A stretch of 64,000 nt of DNA from Leucobacter luti (GTDB lineage: Bacteria; Actinomycetota; Actinomycetes; Actinomycetales; Microbacteriaceae), in the NCBI RefSeq assembly GCF_004217175.1, contig NZ_SHKI01000004.1, positions 62,001 to 126,000 of the forward strand, written 5' to 3'. Made by a program: the position numbers and the translations under genes. Numbering within the stretch: the stretch's first letter is position 1; each line of letters opens with the position of its first letter. Below, in pieces: positions 43,601 through 51,490 of the stretch. The notes beneath the pieces are model-generated. The model worked only from the letters and a program-made list of their open reading frames with translations. It was not told where the DNA came from and searched no databases.

Positions 43601-44293
43601 GTCGCCGGCGCTGCGCTGGTCTGAGACCGCGAAGCGGCGGATCTGATCCACCTCATCGCCGAAGAAGTCGACCCGAACCGCCTGCGCGGCCTCCGGCGGA
43701 AACACGTCGAGGATGCCGCCGCGCACGGCGAACTCGCCGCGCCGCGTGACCATGTCAACGCGGGTGTAGGCGCGCGCGACCAGGTCGCGCGCGACCGTTT
43801 CGAGGCCGATCGACTCGGAGCCGGCGCGCAGCGTGAGCGGCTCGGCGTACGCCGCGTGCGGGGAAACCGGTTGCAGCACCGCCCGCACCGAGGCGACCAC
43901 GATGAGCGGCGGGGCGTCGCTGCCCGGCGTCGCGGCGGCCTGCGCCTGCTCGCGAATCATGCGGAGGGCCGCAGCGCGGCGGCCCACGGTCTCGGCGCTG
44001 GGGCTCAGGCGCTCGTGTGGCAGGGTTTCCCATGCCGGAAACTCGACGGTAACGGCCTCGGGGATCAGCGAGGCGAGCGCCGCACGCAGCGCGTCCGCTT
44101 CGCGGCTCGTCGCGGCGATAAGGAGGAGGGCGCCGCGGTCCCCCGCCTCGCGCCGGCGGCGCACCAGGCCGGCAATGAGGGGCGCGCGCAGGCCCTCGGG
44201 CACCGAGAACTCGGCGTCCGCCCCGCTGTGATCCAGCGCGCGCGCAAACGACGGGGAGGACTCAAGCAGGCGGTCAATCCCGCGCAGCGTCAT
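40607..44293 (-). CDS. mfd: Transcription-repair coupling factor
   Basis: The 1228-aa ATP-dependent translocase removes RNA polymerase stalled at lesions and recruits UvrA. The UvrB-like N-terminus is followed by an RNA polymerase interaction domain (GDYVVHETHGIGRFVELTQR). The RecG-like translocase has Walker A GDVGFGKTEVA near residue 690, the DEEQRFGVEH box near 793, and QLRGRVGRSRERAYAYFLY (motif VI/TRG), then the C-terminal UvrA-masking domain. An Ala/Thr-rich insert at about residues 385-410 is probably a disordered linker. The ATG overlaps the pth stop. Confidence 0.97.
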   Translation of the reverse strand: MTLRGIDRLLESSPSFARALDHSGADAEFSVPEGLRAPLIAGLVRRRREAGDRGALLLIAATSREADALRAALASLIPEAVTVEFPAWETLPHERLSPSAETVGRRAAALRMIREQAQAAATPGSDAPPLIVVASVRAVLQPVSPHAAYAEPLTLRAGSESIGLETVARDLVARAYTRVDMVTRRGEFAVRGGILDVFPPEAAQAVRVDFFGDEVDQIRRFAVSDQRSAGDPLDAVELWPARELLLTDDVRLRAAELLPRFPALSSLLEKLSEGIPVEGMESLLPQLVPGLQPLTALLPEGGAVLVASPERIAGRAVSLAETNREFLEAAWHAATAGADAPMPIEDGGMLTVAELRAASASRPWWTVSSFVHDDAEFPAADEPDTAPGGAAGATAATDAAEITVHGGPLPRPPQGADATGAAIRLIGERVRDGWRVVVTAQGTGLVERARDVLAEAGAAARIVEEVPAEFEAGVVYLVAGTAWSGFQSAEARLVLATETEFFGRAISAQAATGQKLAKRRGKNVVDPLKLVAGDYVVHETHGIGRFVELTQRMVPTGIGRDATKALREYLVLEYASTKRGMPRDKLYVPTDQLDQLSRYVGGEAPALSKMGGSDWSTAKSKARKAVRDIAVELVKLYSARVASKGHAFSPDTPWQHELEEAFPYAETLDQLTTIDEVKKDMESPIPMDRLVAGDVGFGKTEVAVRAAFKAVQDGKQVAMLVPTTLLVNQHLETFQDRFAGFPVQLRPLSRFQTEKESKDTIDGLAAGTVDVVIGTHRLLSESVLYKDLGLLIIDEEQRFGVEHKDALKKLKTNVDILAMSATPIPRTLEMAVTGIREMSTLATAPEDRHPILTFVGPRSDKQITAAIRRELLREGQVFFVHNRVSSIARVAAQLADLVPEARIAIAHGKLFEHQLEQVVQDFWERKYDVLVSTTIIETGLDIANANTIIIDAADKYGLSQLHQLRGRVGRSRERAYAYFLYDPEKPLTEHAHERLDTLAANNELGAGMQVALKDLELRGAGNLLGGEQSGHIAGVGFDLYLRMIGEAVNTFKGEEVAGNVELILELPVDAHIPEEYVESERLRLEAYQKFSAASHPQAPDDHVALVLEELTDRYGEPPAEVQRLAAVSALRRRAAKLGLSKVVAAGPALRLEPVKLLDSRRMRMNRMYPGARYTEATGALQIPLPGGTASSRSPLAGVGQPKTGDEGDIVAWTTRVIATLLEDDAPAQ

Positions 44294-44916
44294 GAGCCGC
44301 TCCGGCCGTGGAAGCGCTGCTGGGCCGCGAGCAAGCCGTCTGCAACGAGCGCCTCGGTCGCGTCGGCGGCGTCTTCGAGCAGTACCCCGAGGTTGCCCCG
44401 CTCCGTGGAGCCGAACGGCTTCAGCACGAAGTCGGCTGGATCCTGCTGCCCGGGCGGGCGTCCGATCCCCACGCGCACGCGGAAGTAGTCTGGGGTGCCG
44501 AGCGCCTTCGCGATGTCGCGAAGGCCGTTGTGGCCGCCGTGGCCGCCGCCCTGCTTGAGCTTGATCGAGTCAAACGGCAGGTCGAGGTCGTCGTGGATCG
44601 CGATCACGCGGTCCGCGGGCACCCCGAAGTACTTTGCGAGCCCGGACACGGGACCGCCCGAGGTGTTCATGTAGCCGTTCGACTTGGCGAGAATCAGTTT
44701 GGGCCCACCGGGGCGCAGCCGCCCCTCGGCGATCCGAGCTCCGGCTTTGTGCGGGGAGAACCGGCCGCCGATCCGCTCTGCGAGCACGTCGAGTGCCATC
44801 TGGCCCACGTTGTGACGCGTCGTCTCGTACTTCGCCCCGGGATTTCCCAGGCCAACGATCAACCAGCTGTCCTCAGCCACGCGGTCCTCCACTTGATTTC
44901 GTTTTCGCCAGAACAC
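44290..44916 (-). CDS. pth: Peptidyl-tRNA hydrolase
   Basis: The 208-aa enzyme releases tRNAs from prematurely dropped peptidyl-tRNA. Family motifs are IVGLGNPGAKYETTRHNVG with the catalytic His, KSNGYMNTSG, the HDDLDLPF Asp and GGGHGGHNGLRDI. An extra ~15-residue N-terminus (FWRKRNQVEDRVAED) precedes the domain. Start is GTG at 44916 with GGAGGT 5 nt upstream. It lies between rplY and mfd on the same strand. Confidence 0.96.
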   Translation of the reverse strand: MFWRKRNQVEDRVAEDSWLIVGLGNPGAKYETTRHNVGQMALDVLAERIGGRFSPHKAGARIAEGRLRPGGPKLILAKSNGYMNTSGGPVSGLAKYFGVPADRVIAIHDDLDLPFDSIKLKQGGGHGGHNGLRDIAKALGTPDYFRVRVGIGRPPGQQDPADFVLKPFGSTERGNLGVLLEDAADATEALVADGLLAAQQRFHGRSGS

Positions 44917-44977
44917 TCAACACCTCCGTGCACTCAATGATCGCAGGGACCACTGACACACCCCCACAGAGTCAAAC

Positions 44978-45015
44978 GGCCCGTCGGATCGGCGTGAACG
45001 CCGACCCGACGGGCC
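44978..45015 (-). terminator. Hairpin between rplY and pth
   Basis: Arms 44978-44994 and 44999-45015 pair with one mismatch around a TGAA loop, 16 bases after the rplY stop; the minus strand continues GTTTGACTC. It would reduce read-through from rplY into pth-mfd. Confidence 0.7.
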
Positions 45016-45031
45016 AGAATGTGTGCGAAGA

Positions 45032-45616
45032 CTACTCGGCGGCTTCCTCAGCGTCTGCCTCGTCGTCAGCGGCGTTGCCGCGCGGGGCGACAACGTTCAC
45101 GACGAGCGCGTCGGCCGGGTCGAGCAGGCTGGCGCCCTTGGGGAGCTCGACGGCGCCGGCGAGGATCTGGGTGCCGTCTTCGAGGCCCTCAACGTTGACC
45201 TCGACGCTCTCGGGGATCGAGGTGGCGAGAGCGCTCAGGCGGAGCGTGTTGAGCTCCTGCAGCGCGTTGGTGCCGGAGAACGGCTCGCCCACGACGTGCA
45301 CGGGGACCTCGACCTCGACGGTCTCGCCCTTCTTGACCACGATCAGGTCAACGTGCTCGATGATCTGGCGTACGGGATCCTTCTGCACGTCCTTGACGAG
45401 CACGAGGTGCTTCTTGCCGTCGACGTCGACCTCGATCAGGGCGTTCGCCTGGCGGAGGATGAGGCTCAGCGGGTGGGTCTCCAGCGAGATGTGCACCGGA
45501 TCCGTGCCGTGGCCGTAAACGACCGCCGGGGTCTGGCCGATCGCGCGCAGCTTGCGGGCGACGCCCTTGCCGAAGGTGTCGCGGGGGGTTCCGACGAGCT
45601 GGTTTGAATCGCTCAT
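45032..45616 (-). CDS. rplY: 50S ribosomal protein L25/general stress protein Ctc
   Basis: The 194-aa two-domain L25 (Ctc type) has an N-terminal 5S rRNA-binding domain (FGKGVARKLRAIGQTPAVVYGHG) and a C-terminal TL5 domain (VEVEVPVHVVGE, LPKGASLLDPADALVVNVV), with an acidic tail (DDEADAEEAAE). The ATG at 45616 has AAGGAGA 8 nt upstream. The rplY-pth pairing is conserved in actinobacteria. Confidence 0.96.
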   Translation of the reverse strand: MSDSNQLVGTPRDTFGKGVARKLRAIGQTPAVVYGHGTDPVHISLETHPLSLILRQANALIEVDVDGKKHLVLVKDVQKDPVRQIIEHVDLIVVKKGETVEVEVPVHVVGEPFSGTNALQELNTLRLSALATSIPESVEVNVEGLEDGTQILAGAVELPKGASLLDPADALVVNVVAPRGNAADDEADAEEAAE

Positions 45617-45632
45617 AGTGATCTCTCCTTGC

Positions 45633-45699
45633 GGGCTTTCGCCCAATGATGGGCGGCCAGGCCGCCGGGATTGGTGTCTCGCACTTGCGTTGTAACGCA
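45633..45699 (-). promoter_or_regulatory. Structured rplY leader and upstream palindrome
   Basis: Just upstream of the ribosome site the minus-strand RNA folds a GGGC-GAAA-GCCC hairpin with a GNRA tetraloop (45633-45644) and a second hairpin GGCGGC-N3-GCCGCC (45652-45666). Upstream at 45686-45699 lies TGCGTT-N2-AACGCA. No promoter hexamer is unambiguous. Confidence 0.5.
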
Positions 45700-45862
45700 G
45701 CAAGATGGCCCGCAGAGGCGTTCCGTCCCGCGTCGATAACGGGCGCACGCGCCCCTCGCCGAAGTACAGCGCCCAAGTCTACACGATGCCGGGCGCGGGC
45801 CGGGACCACCGCTCAGTCCCCCGGAGCGCCGGATCAAGTCAGGGGCACCGAATCCATCGCAG

Positions 45863-45912
45863 AGCGCCGGCTCAGTCCCAGGGCGCCGGCTCAGTCCCAG
45901 AGCGCCGGCTGC
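45863..45912. repeat. 19-bp tandem repeat at the ung 3' end
   Basis: Units of the form GCGCCGGCTCAGTCCCAGG begin at 45863, 45882 and 45901; the last overlaps the final codons of ung (stop at 45891-45893). The end of the gene appears to have been duplicated downstream. Confidence 0.7.
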
Positions 45913-46607
45913 GCGTCCGGCGCCGGGGCGAGCGCCCACGACACCGGGGCGGCGCCCTGCGCGACGAGCGCGGCGTTTGCGCGACTGAACGGGGCCGAGC
46001 CAAAGAATCCGCGTGCGGCGGACAGCGGGGACGGGTGCGCGCTCTCGATGCGCGGCACCTCGCCGAGCAGCGGGGCGAGCGCCCGCGCGTCGTTTCCCCA
46101 CAGGATCGCAACGAGCGGTCCGCCCCGCGCCACCAGTGCTTCAATCGCCCGCTCGGTCACCGCCTCCCAGCCGCGCTGCCGGTGCGATCCAGCCGCGCCG
46201 GCGCGCACGGTGAGCACGCGGTTGAGCAACAGAACGCCCTGATCGGCCCACCCGGTGAGGTCGCCGTGCGTGAGCGGGGGCGCACCGATGTCCGTCTGGA
46301 GCTCGCGTGAGATGTTCTGCAGGCTCCGCGGCAGCGGCCGCACGCCGGGCGCGGTCGCAAACGACAGGCCGATCGGGTGCCCCGGTGTGGGATACGGATC
46401 CTGGCCCACGATGAGCACGCGCACCTCGGCGAGCGGGCGCGCAAACGCCGCGAAGACGCGATCCCGATCCGGCAGCACCTCGTGTCCGGCGGCCCGCTCA
46501 GCCGCGACGAAGTGCCCGGCCGCGGCAAGCTGCTCGGCCGCGGGCGCGAGCGCGTCGGCCCAGTCCGGGGCAATCGCTCCGGCGGCGCGCAGCGATTCGA
46601 GATCCAC
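45891..46607 (-). CDS. ung: Uracil-DNA glycosylase
   Basis: The 238-aa family 1 UDG removes uracil from DNA. Catalytic [17 protein letters not shown] (water-activating Asp), the [14 protein letters not shown] strand and the [14 protein letters not shown] loop with the catalytic His are intact. The GTG start lies 4 bases after the SDR gene, with GAGGGG upstream, so the two are cotranscribed. A ~12-residue Ala/Pro-rich C-terminus ([12 protein letters not shown]) is extra. Confidence 0.96.
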   Translation of the reverse strand: MDLESLRAAGAIAPDWADALAPAAEQLAAAGHFVAAERAAGHEVLPDRDRVFAAFARPLAEVRVLIVGQDPYPTPGHPIGLSFATAPGVRPLPRSLQNISRELQTDIGAPPLTHGDLTGWADQGVLLLNRVLTVRAGAAGSHRQRGWEAVTERAIEALVARGGPLVAILWGNDARALAPLLGEVPRIESAHPSPLSAARGFFGSAPFSRANAALVAQGAAPVSWALAPAPDAQPALWD

Positions 46608-46611
46608 GGGG

Positions 46612-47382
46612 TCAGCCCCTCGGCGCGAGCGGACCGCGATGGGTGTGAAACACGCTCGACTGCGCGACGGGCCGCAGCACGATCAGGTCCTGATTCACGT
46701 GGGGCGGCTGCTCAAACGCCCCCACGAGCACGCGGGCGACATCCTCCGCGAGCAGCGGCGTCACGTCGGCGTACGCGCGCGCGGCACCCTCGGCGTCGCC
46801 CCGCAACCGGTTGAGCGTGAACTCCTCGGTGTGCACCAGCCCCGGCGCGAGCTCCATGACCCGAATCGGCTCGCCCGCGAGTTCGAGCCGCAAGACCTCG
46901 GTCACGGCGTGCGCCGCGTACTTCGCCGCGTTGTAGCCGCCCCCGCCGGGATACGCAGCGTGCCCCGCGGTGGAGGTCAGGTTGAGGATCGACGCCCACC
47001 CGGTCGCCGCGGCCCCCGCGGGCAGCACGGGGAGCAGCGCCGCGGTCACCGAGCGCAGGCCCAGCACGTTGACCTCGAACATGCGCCGCCAGTCGTCGTT
47101 TGAGGACGCCTCGACCGACTCGGTGCCGAGCGCGCCGCCGGCATTGTTGACGAGCCCCACCGCCCCGCCCGTCGCAGCCACCTCTGCGGCGAGCGCTGCG
47201 ACCTGCGCCTCGTCGGTCACGTCGCACTGCACCGGGTGCGCCCCGGTCTCGGCGGCGAGCTGCTGCAGCCGGTCCGCGCGGCGCGCCACGGCCACGGTCT
47301 GCCACCCCAGCTCGGTGAAGCGTCGCACCGTCGCGGCACCGATCCCCGAGCTCGCTCCGGTCACCACGACCCGTTTCAGCAT
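46612..47382 (-). CDS. Short-chain dehydrogenase/reductase
   Basis: The 256-aa classical SDR has the NAD(P) motif [17 protein letters not shown], and the active-site YNAAK with an upstream Ser in LNLTSTAG. The group resembles YdfG/serine-3-dehydrogenase-like NADP enzymes ([15 protein letters not shown] suggests NADP through the Arg pair). The substrate is unknown. ATG at 47382 has GGAG 7 nt upstream. First gene of an SDR-ung operon, divergent from metY. Confidence 0.9.
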   Translation of the reverse strand: MLKRVVVTGASSGIGAATVRRFTELGWQTVAVARRADRLQQLAAETGAHPVQCDVTDEAQVAALAAEVAATGGAVGLVNNAGGALGTESVEASSNDDWRRMFEVNVLGLRSVTAALLPVLPAGAAATGWASILNLTSTAGHAAYPGGGGYNAAKYAAHAVTEVLRLELAGEPIRVMELAPGLVHTEEFTLNRLRGDAEGAARAYADVTPLLAEDVARVLVGAFEQPPHVNQDLIVLRPVAQSSVFHTHRGPLAPRG

Positions 47383-47469
47383 GCTGTGCTCCGTTCTCGC
47401 TGAGTTCCGCCGCGTCTCGCCGCGTTCTTGCCGCCAGCTTAGCTCCGGGGCGCGCCCGCCCCGCGCGTC

Positions 47470-47591
47470 TATCATTACGCAGGGTGTCGCGTTCAATTGC
47501 CGGGGTGGGAACTCCCTCGTACGCTCGGTGATTGCAGCACCCCTGTCTTTCACAATTCACCGTCGTCCGGCATCAGTACCGAGGAGCATTC
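47470..47591 (+). promoter_or_regulatory. metY promoter and leader with possible upstream peptide
   Basis: A -10-like TATCAT (47470-47475) is followed after 8 nt by a GTG that opens a 15-codon frame (47484-47531, VSRSIAGVGTPSYAR stop). The RNA can also pair GGGGTG near 47502 with CACCCC near 47541. No SAM riboswitch core was recognised. The leader peptide is speculative. Confidence 0.35.
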
Positions 47592-48914
47592 ATGTCAGAA
47601 CAGAACGCCTGGGGCTTTGAAACCAAGCAGATCCACTCCGGGCAGCAGCCCGACCCCACCACCGGGTCGCGCGCGCTCCCGATCCACCAGACCACGGCCT
47701 TCGTCTTCGAGGATGCAGACCAGGCCGCCAACCGCTTCGCGCTCGCCGAGCTGGGCCCCATCTACACGCGCATCACGAACCCGACGCAGGAGGTTGCCGA
47801 GCAGCGCATCGCCGCGCTCGAGGGCGGCTCCGGAGCACTGCTGCTCGCGAGCGGGCAGGCGGCGTCGACGTTCGCCGTGCTGAACATCGCGAACGCGGGC
47901 GACCACATCGTCTCGTCGAGCTCGATCTACGGCGGCACGTACAACCTGTTCAAGTACTCGCTCGCGAAGCTCGGGATCGAGGTCACGTTCGTTGAGGATC
48001 AGGACGATCCGGCGGCGTGGCAGCGCGCCGTGCGCCCCAACACGAAGCTGTTCTTCGCCGAGTCGATCGCGAACCCGCGCTCGAACGTGCTCGACATCCG
48101 CGCGATCGCCGACGTGGCACACGAGAACCACCTGCCCCTCATCGTTGACAACACCGTGGCGAGCCCGTACCTGGTGCGCCCGTTCGAGCACGGCGCCGAC
48201 ATCGTGCTGCACTCGGCCACCAAGTTCCTGGGCGGTCACGGCACCACGCTGGGCGGCGTGATCGTCGACGGCGGCACGTTCCCCTGGTCGGAGCACGCGG
48301 ACAAGTTCCCAGGTCTGACCGAGCCCGACCCCTCCTACAACGGCGTCAGCTACACGGGCGCGGTCGGCGACGCGATCGCCTACATCATCAAGGCGCGCGT
48401 GCAGCTGCTGCGCGACCTCGGCTCGTCGATCGCACCGCTGAGCGCGTGGCTGCTGCTGCAGGGCATCGAGACGCTGTCGCTGCGGATCGAGCGCCACGTG
48501 CAGAACGCGCAGGCAGTCGCCGAGTGGCTCGACTCGCACGAGGACGTCGCCACCGTGTATTACTCGGGCCTCCCCACGAGCCCCTGGTACGCGGCGGCGA
48601 ACACCTACGCCCCGAAGGGCGTCGGTGCGGTGCTCTCGTTCGAGCTCAAGGGCGGTGTTGATGCCGGGCGCGCGGTCGTCGAGAACGTGGAGCTGTTCAG
48701 CCACGTCGCGAACATTGGCGACGTGCGCTCGCTCATCATCCACCCGGCGTCGACCACGCACTCGCAGCTCACGCCCGAGCAGCAGCTCACGGCCGGCGTG
48801 ACCCCGGGCCTCGTGCGTCTGTCGGTGGGCCTCGAGCACATCGACGACATCAAGGCGGACCTCGAGAAGGGCTTCGCCGCCGCACGCGCGGTCGTTGCCG
48901 CGGCGCGGGTCTAG
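47592..48914 (+). CDS. metY: O-acetylhomoserine aminocarboxypropyltransferase (O-acetylhomoserine sulfhydrylase)
   Basis: The 440-aa PLP enzyme of the Cys/Met metabolism family makes homocysteine from O-acetylhomoserine and sulfide. The start [33 protein letters not shown], the PLP lysine in [12 protein letters not shown] (about K211) and the C-terminal [14 protein letters not shown]...[14 protein letters not shown] match MetY. ATG at 47592 has GAGGAG 6 nt upstream. metX follows after ~100 bp; together they form the direct sulfhydrylation route to methionine. Confidence 0.96.
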   Translation: MSEQNAWGFETKQIHSGQQPDPTTGSRALPIHQTTAFVFEDADQAANRFALAELGPIYTRITNPTQEVAEQRIAALEGGSGALLLASGQAASTFAVLNIANAGDHIVSSSSIYGGTYNLFKYSLAKLGIEVTFVEDQDDPAAWQRAVRPNTKLFFAESIANPRSNVLDIRAIADVAHENHLPLIVDNTVASPYLVRPFEHGADIVLHSATKFLGGHGTTLGGVIVDGGTFPWSEHADKFPGLTEPDPSYNGVSYTGAVGDAIAYIIKARVQLLRDLGSSIAPLSAWLLLQGIETLSLRIERHVQNAQAVAEWLDSHEDVATVYYSGLPTSPWYAAANTYAPKGVGAVLSFELKGGVDAGRAVVENVELFSHVANIGDVRSLIIHPASTTHSQLTPEQQLTAGVTPGLVRLSVGLEHIDDIKADLEKGFAAARAVVAAARV

Positions 48915-48923
48915 CCGCACTCA

Positions 48924-48967
48924 CCCGAGCTCGCTGGCCCGGCACGGTCCCGGCCAGCGAGCTCGGG
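48924..48967 (+). terminator. 16-bp perfect hairpin between metY and metX
   Basis: Arms 48924-48939 and 48952-48967 pair perfectly around a 12-nt loop, 9 bases after the metY stop. A -10-like TAACAT (48970-48975) directly follows, so metX probably also has its own promoter. Confidence 0.7.
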
Positions 48968-49014
48968 CGTAACATTCGCTCGGGCGCCCCGGAACCCGGG
49001 CAGAATGGGGAACT

Positions 49015-50220
49015 ATGGACTGGCAGACCCCCGAGGACTCGTTCCCCACTGACTTCATCACCGACGCGCAGCTGCGCGCGCTCATGGGTCGGCCGCCAAT
49101 CTCGGGCGGCTGGCGCGACGGCGACCCCGTTGGCGACCGCAAGTTCGCCGCGATCGGGGATCTCGCGACCGAGTTCGGTGGCGAGATCCCGAACGTGCGC
49201 ATCGCGTACGAGACGTTCGGGGAGCTCAACGAGCGCCGCGACAACGCGATCCTCGTGTTCCACGCCCTCACCGGAGACAGCCACCTCGTCGGCTCCGCGG
49301 GCGCGGGCCACCCCACCGACGGCTGGTGGGCCGAGATCGTGGGCCCCGGCCGGCCGCTCGATACCGATCGCTTCTGCATCGTCGCACCAAACGTGCTCGG
49401 CGGTTGCCAGGGTTCAACCGGCCCCGCATCGCTCTCCCCCGAGGGACGCGAGTGGGGCGGGAGCTTCCCCTACCTCACGATCCGGGATCAGGTTGCCGCG
49501 ACCGCGCGCTTCGCCGACGAGCTCGGAATCGCGAGCTTCCGCGCCGTGATCGGCGGCTCGATGGGCGGCATGCACGCACTTGAGTGGGGGCTCACCCAGC
49601 GGGATCGGCTCGACCGGCTCGCGGTGATCGCCGCCCCCCCGGTCACGACCGCGGACCAGATCGGCCTGAACCTCGTGCAGCTGGAGGCGATTCGCTCGGA
49701 TCCGTCCTACCGCGGCGGCAACTACTACGACGCGCCCGACGGGATCGGGCCGACGCACGGCCTCGCGACGGCCCGCCGCCTCGCCCTGCTGAACTACCGC
49801 AGCAACACCGAGCTCGACGAGCGGTTCGGCCGCGCGTGGCAGTCCGCGGTCAGCCCGCTCGGCGGCGGGGGCCGCTTCGCCGTCGAGTCGTACCTCGACT
49901 TCCACGGCAACAAGTTCACGCGCCGCTTCGATGCCGGCAGCTACGTCACGCTCGTGCAGGCGATGAACTCGCACGACGTGGGCCGCGGCCGCGGCGGCGT
50001 GCGCGCCGCGCTCTCAACGCTCGACCTGCCGACCCTCGTGCTCGGGATCCCGAGCGACCGCCTGTTCACACTCGAGGGCCAGGACGAAATCGCTCGGCAC
50101 ACCCCCGGCAACCTCGACGGGGATCGCGCCACGCGGATCGACTCGCCGTTCGGGCACGACGCGTTCCTCATCGAGTCCGAGCGCGTCGGCGCTCAGCTGG
50201 CCCGGCTCCTCGCAGCCTAG
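49015..50220 (+). CDS. metX: Homoserine O-acetyltransferase
   Basis: The 401-aa alpha/beta hydrolase-fold enzyme acetylates homoserine with acetyl-CoA. The catalytic nucleophile serine is in IGGSMGGMHALEWG (near residue 182), the histidine in FGHDAFL; LVFHALTGDSHLVG and APNVLGGCQGSTGP are typical of MetX. Some enzymes of this fold use succinyl-CoA instead, which the sequence cannot exclude. ATG at 49015 is preceded by GGGG. Product feeds MetY encoded upstream. Confidence 0.95.
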   Translation: MDWQTPEDSFPTDFITDAQLRALMGRPPISGGWRDGDPVGDRKFAAIGDLATEFGGEIPNVRIAYETFGELNERRDNAILVFHALTGDSHLVGSAGAGHPTDGWWAEIVGPGRPLDTDRFCIVAPNVLGGCQGSTGPASLSPEGREWGGSFPYLTIRDQVAATARFADELGIASFRAVIGGSMGGMHALEWGLTQRDRLDRLAVIAAPPVTTADQIGLNLVQLEAIRSDPSYRGGNYYDAPDGIGPTHGLATARRLALLNYRSNTELDERFGRAWQSAVSPLGGGGRFAVESYLDFHGNKFTRRFDAGSYVTLVQAMNSHDVGRGRGGVRAALSTLDLPTLVLGIPSDRLFTLEGQDEIARHTPGNLDGDRATRIDSPFGHDAFLIESERVGAQLARLLAA

Positions 50221-50441
50221 CCCCGCGGCGCCGGCGGGGCCGTCGTGGGCGCGGCCGCGGCCGGGACGTTGTCGCACGGCGATTCGCGTGCGCTCCACGC
50301 ACCGCAGGGGCCCGCCACGTGTCATCTGAGAACCACTCAGATTCTCGGGCTCCTCTGACAACTGGTGTGCTAGCTTGACGATTTACTCATCGTCGAGCCC
50401 CGGGACTCGCCCACGCCGACACCCCTGCAGATTGAGGTGCC
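50221..50441 (+). promoter_or_regulatory. Promoter region of the exporter operon
   Basis: Overlapping inverted repeats CTGAG-N5-CTCAG and GAGAA-N9-TTCTC lie near 50325-50347, followed by a -10-like TAGCTT at 50370-50375. The arrangement suggests a regulated promoter; the factor is unknown. Confidence 0.4.
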
Positions 50442-51485
50442 ATGATCACACGCACGAGTACTGTCCGTTTCTGGGCCCCCGCCGCGATTGCGGTCGCCGC
50501 GCTGACCCTCACGGGGTGCAGCGGCGGAGACGGCGGCACCGGCACACCGTCCCTCGAAGACGGCCCACTCTCGAAGTACATGACCGCGCTGTGGGACGGT
50601 CAGGAGATGACGCAGGAGCAGTTCGACAAGCAAAACCTCGAGACCGAGGAGTTCGTCGCCGCGTGCATGGCCAAGGAAGGGTTTGAATACACCCCCAACA
50701 CGCAAAACGCGGGTCAGGTGTACAACACCGAGGACATGGACGGCCCGGAGATGGGGACCGAGGAGTTCGCCAAGGAGTACGGCTACGGCATCGTCAATTC
50801 CCCGTGGATTGAGCAGGGCATGGGCGGCACCGAGGAGGAGTACGTCGACCCGAATCAGGACTACGTCAACTCGCTGAGCGAGTCCGAGCAGACCGCGTAC
50901 TACGAGACCCTCTCCGGACCCAGCCTCAGCGAGGAGGAGTGGGCCGAGATCGAGGCGAGCGAGGGCGGGTACTCCCCCGACCTCAGCGAGCAGGGCTGTT
51001 ACGGCGCCGCACAGCTCGCGCAGCAGGAGAAGTCCGGCAACGACATGGAGATGTACGAGGATCCCGAGTTCACCGATCTCTTCGACTCAATGAACGACGT
51101 CTGGACGGAGCTCTACGACGAGGAGAACCCGAACCCGGAGATGACCAAGATCGACCAGTCCTGGGCCGCCTGCATGGAGGAATCCGGCTATCCGGATTTC
51201 ACCAGCCCGATGGCCGCGCAAAACGTCATGTATGACGAGTACAACGCGCTCGGCATGCCCGACGGCGACGAGGGCGAGTACCGCGAGCCGAGCAAGGAAG
51301 ACTCCGACGCGTTCGCGAAGCGCGAGATCGAGGTGGCGACCGCCGATTTCGCCTGCCAGACGAAGACGAAGTACCAGGAGAAGCAGATGAAGGTGCAGTT
51401 TGCCCTTGAGCAGAAGTTCGTCGACCAGCACCAGGCCGAGCTCGACGCGCTCCTGTCAAAGTACAGCGCGAAGAAGAAGGACTAG
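50442..51485 (+). CDS. Secreted acidic lipoprotein, unknown function
   Basis: The 347-aa protein has a signal peptide with lipobox LTGC (acylated Cys about residue 26). The mature part is strikingly acidic and Glu/Tyr/Met-rich (DMDGPEMGTEEFAKEYGYG, GNDMEMYEDPEF) with conserved-looking Cys in VAACMAKEG, SWAACMEESGY and DFACQTKTKY that may pair. No family is recognised. ATG at 50442 has GAGG upstream. It is 5 bases ahead of the adaptor gene, first in a five-gene set, so it may be the extracellular part of the exporter. Confidence 0.82.
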   Translation: MITRTSTVRFWAPAAIAVAALTLTGCSGGDGGTGTPSLEDGPLSKYMTALWDGQEMTQEQFDKQNLETEEFVAACMAKEGFEYTPNTQNAGQVYNTEDMDGPEMGTEEFAKEYGYGIVNSPWIEQGMGGTEEEYVDPNQDYVNSLSESEQTAYYETLSGPSLSEEEWAEIEASEGGYSPDLSEQGCYGAAQLAQQEKSGNDMEMYEDPEFTDLFDSMNDVWTELYDEENPNPEMTKIDQSWAACMEESGYPDFTSPMAAQNVMYDEYNALGMPDGDEGEYREPSKEDSDAFAKREIEVATADFACQTKTKYQEKQMKVQFALEQKFVDQHQAELDALLSKYSAKKKD

Positions 51486-51490
51486 CCGCA

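Noticed and set aside
40988..43624. Long open frame of 878 codons on the plus strand
   Set aside because: It is antisense to mfd; in high-GC DNA the complementary frames of a real gene stay open. Its protein is Arg/Val/Asp/His-rich without any recognisable domain.
47470..47591. SAM riboswitch upstream of metY
   Set aside because: No SAM-I or SAM-IV core motifs were recognised in the short leader.
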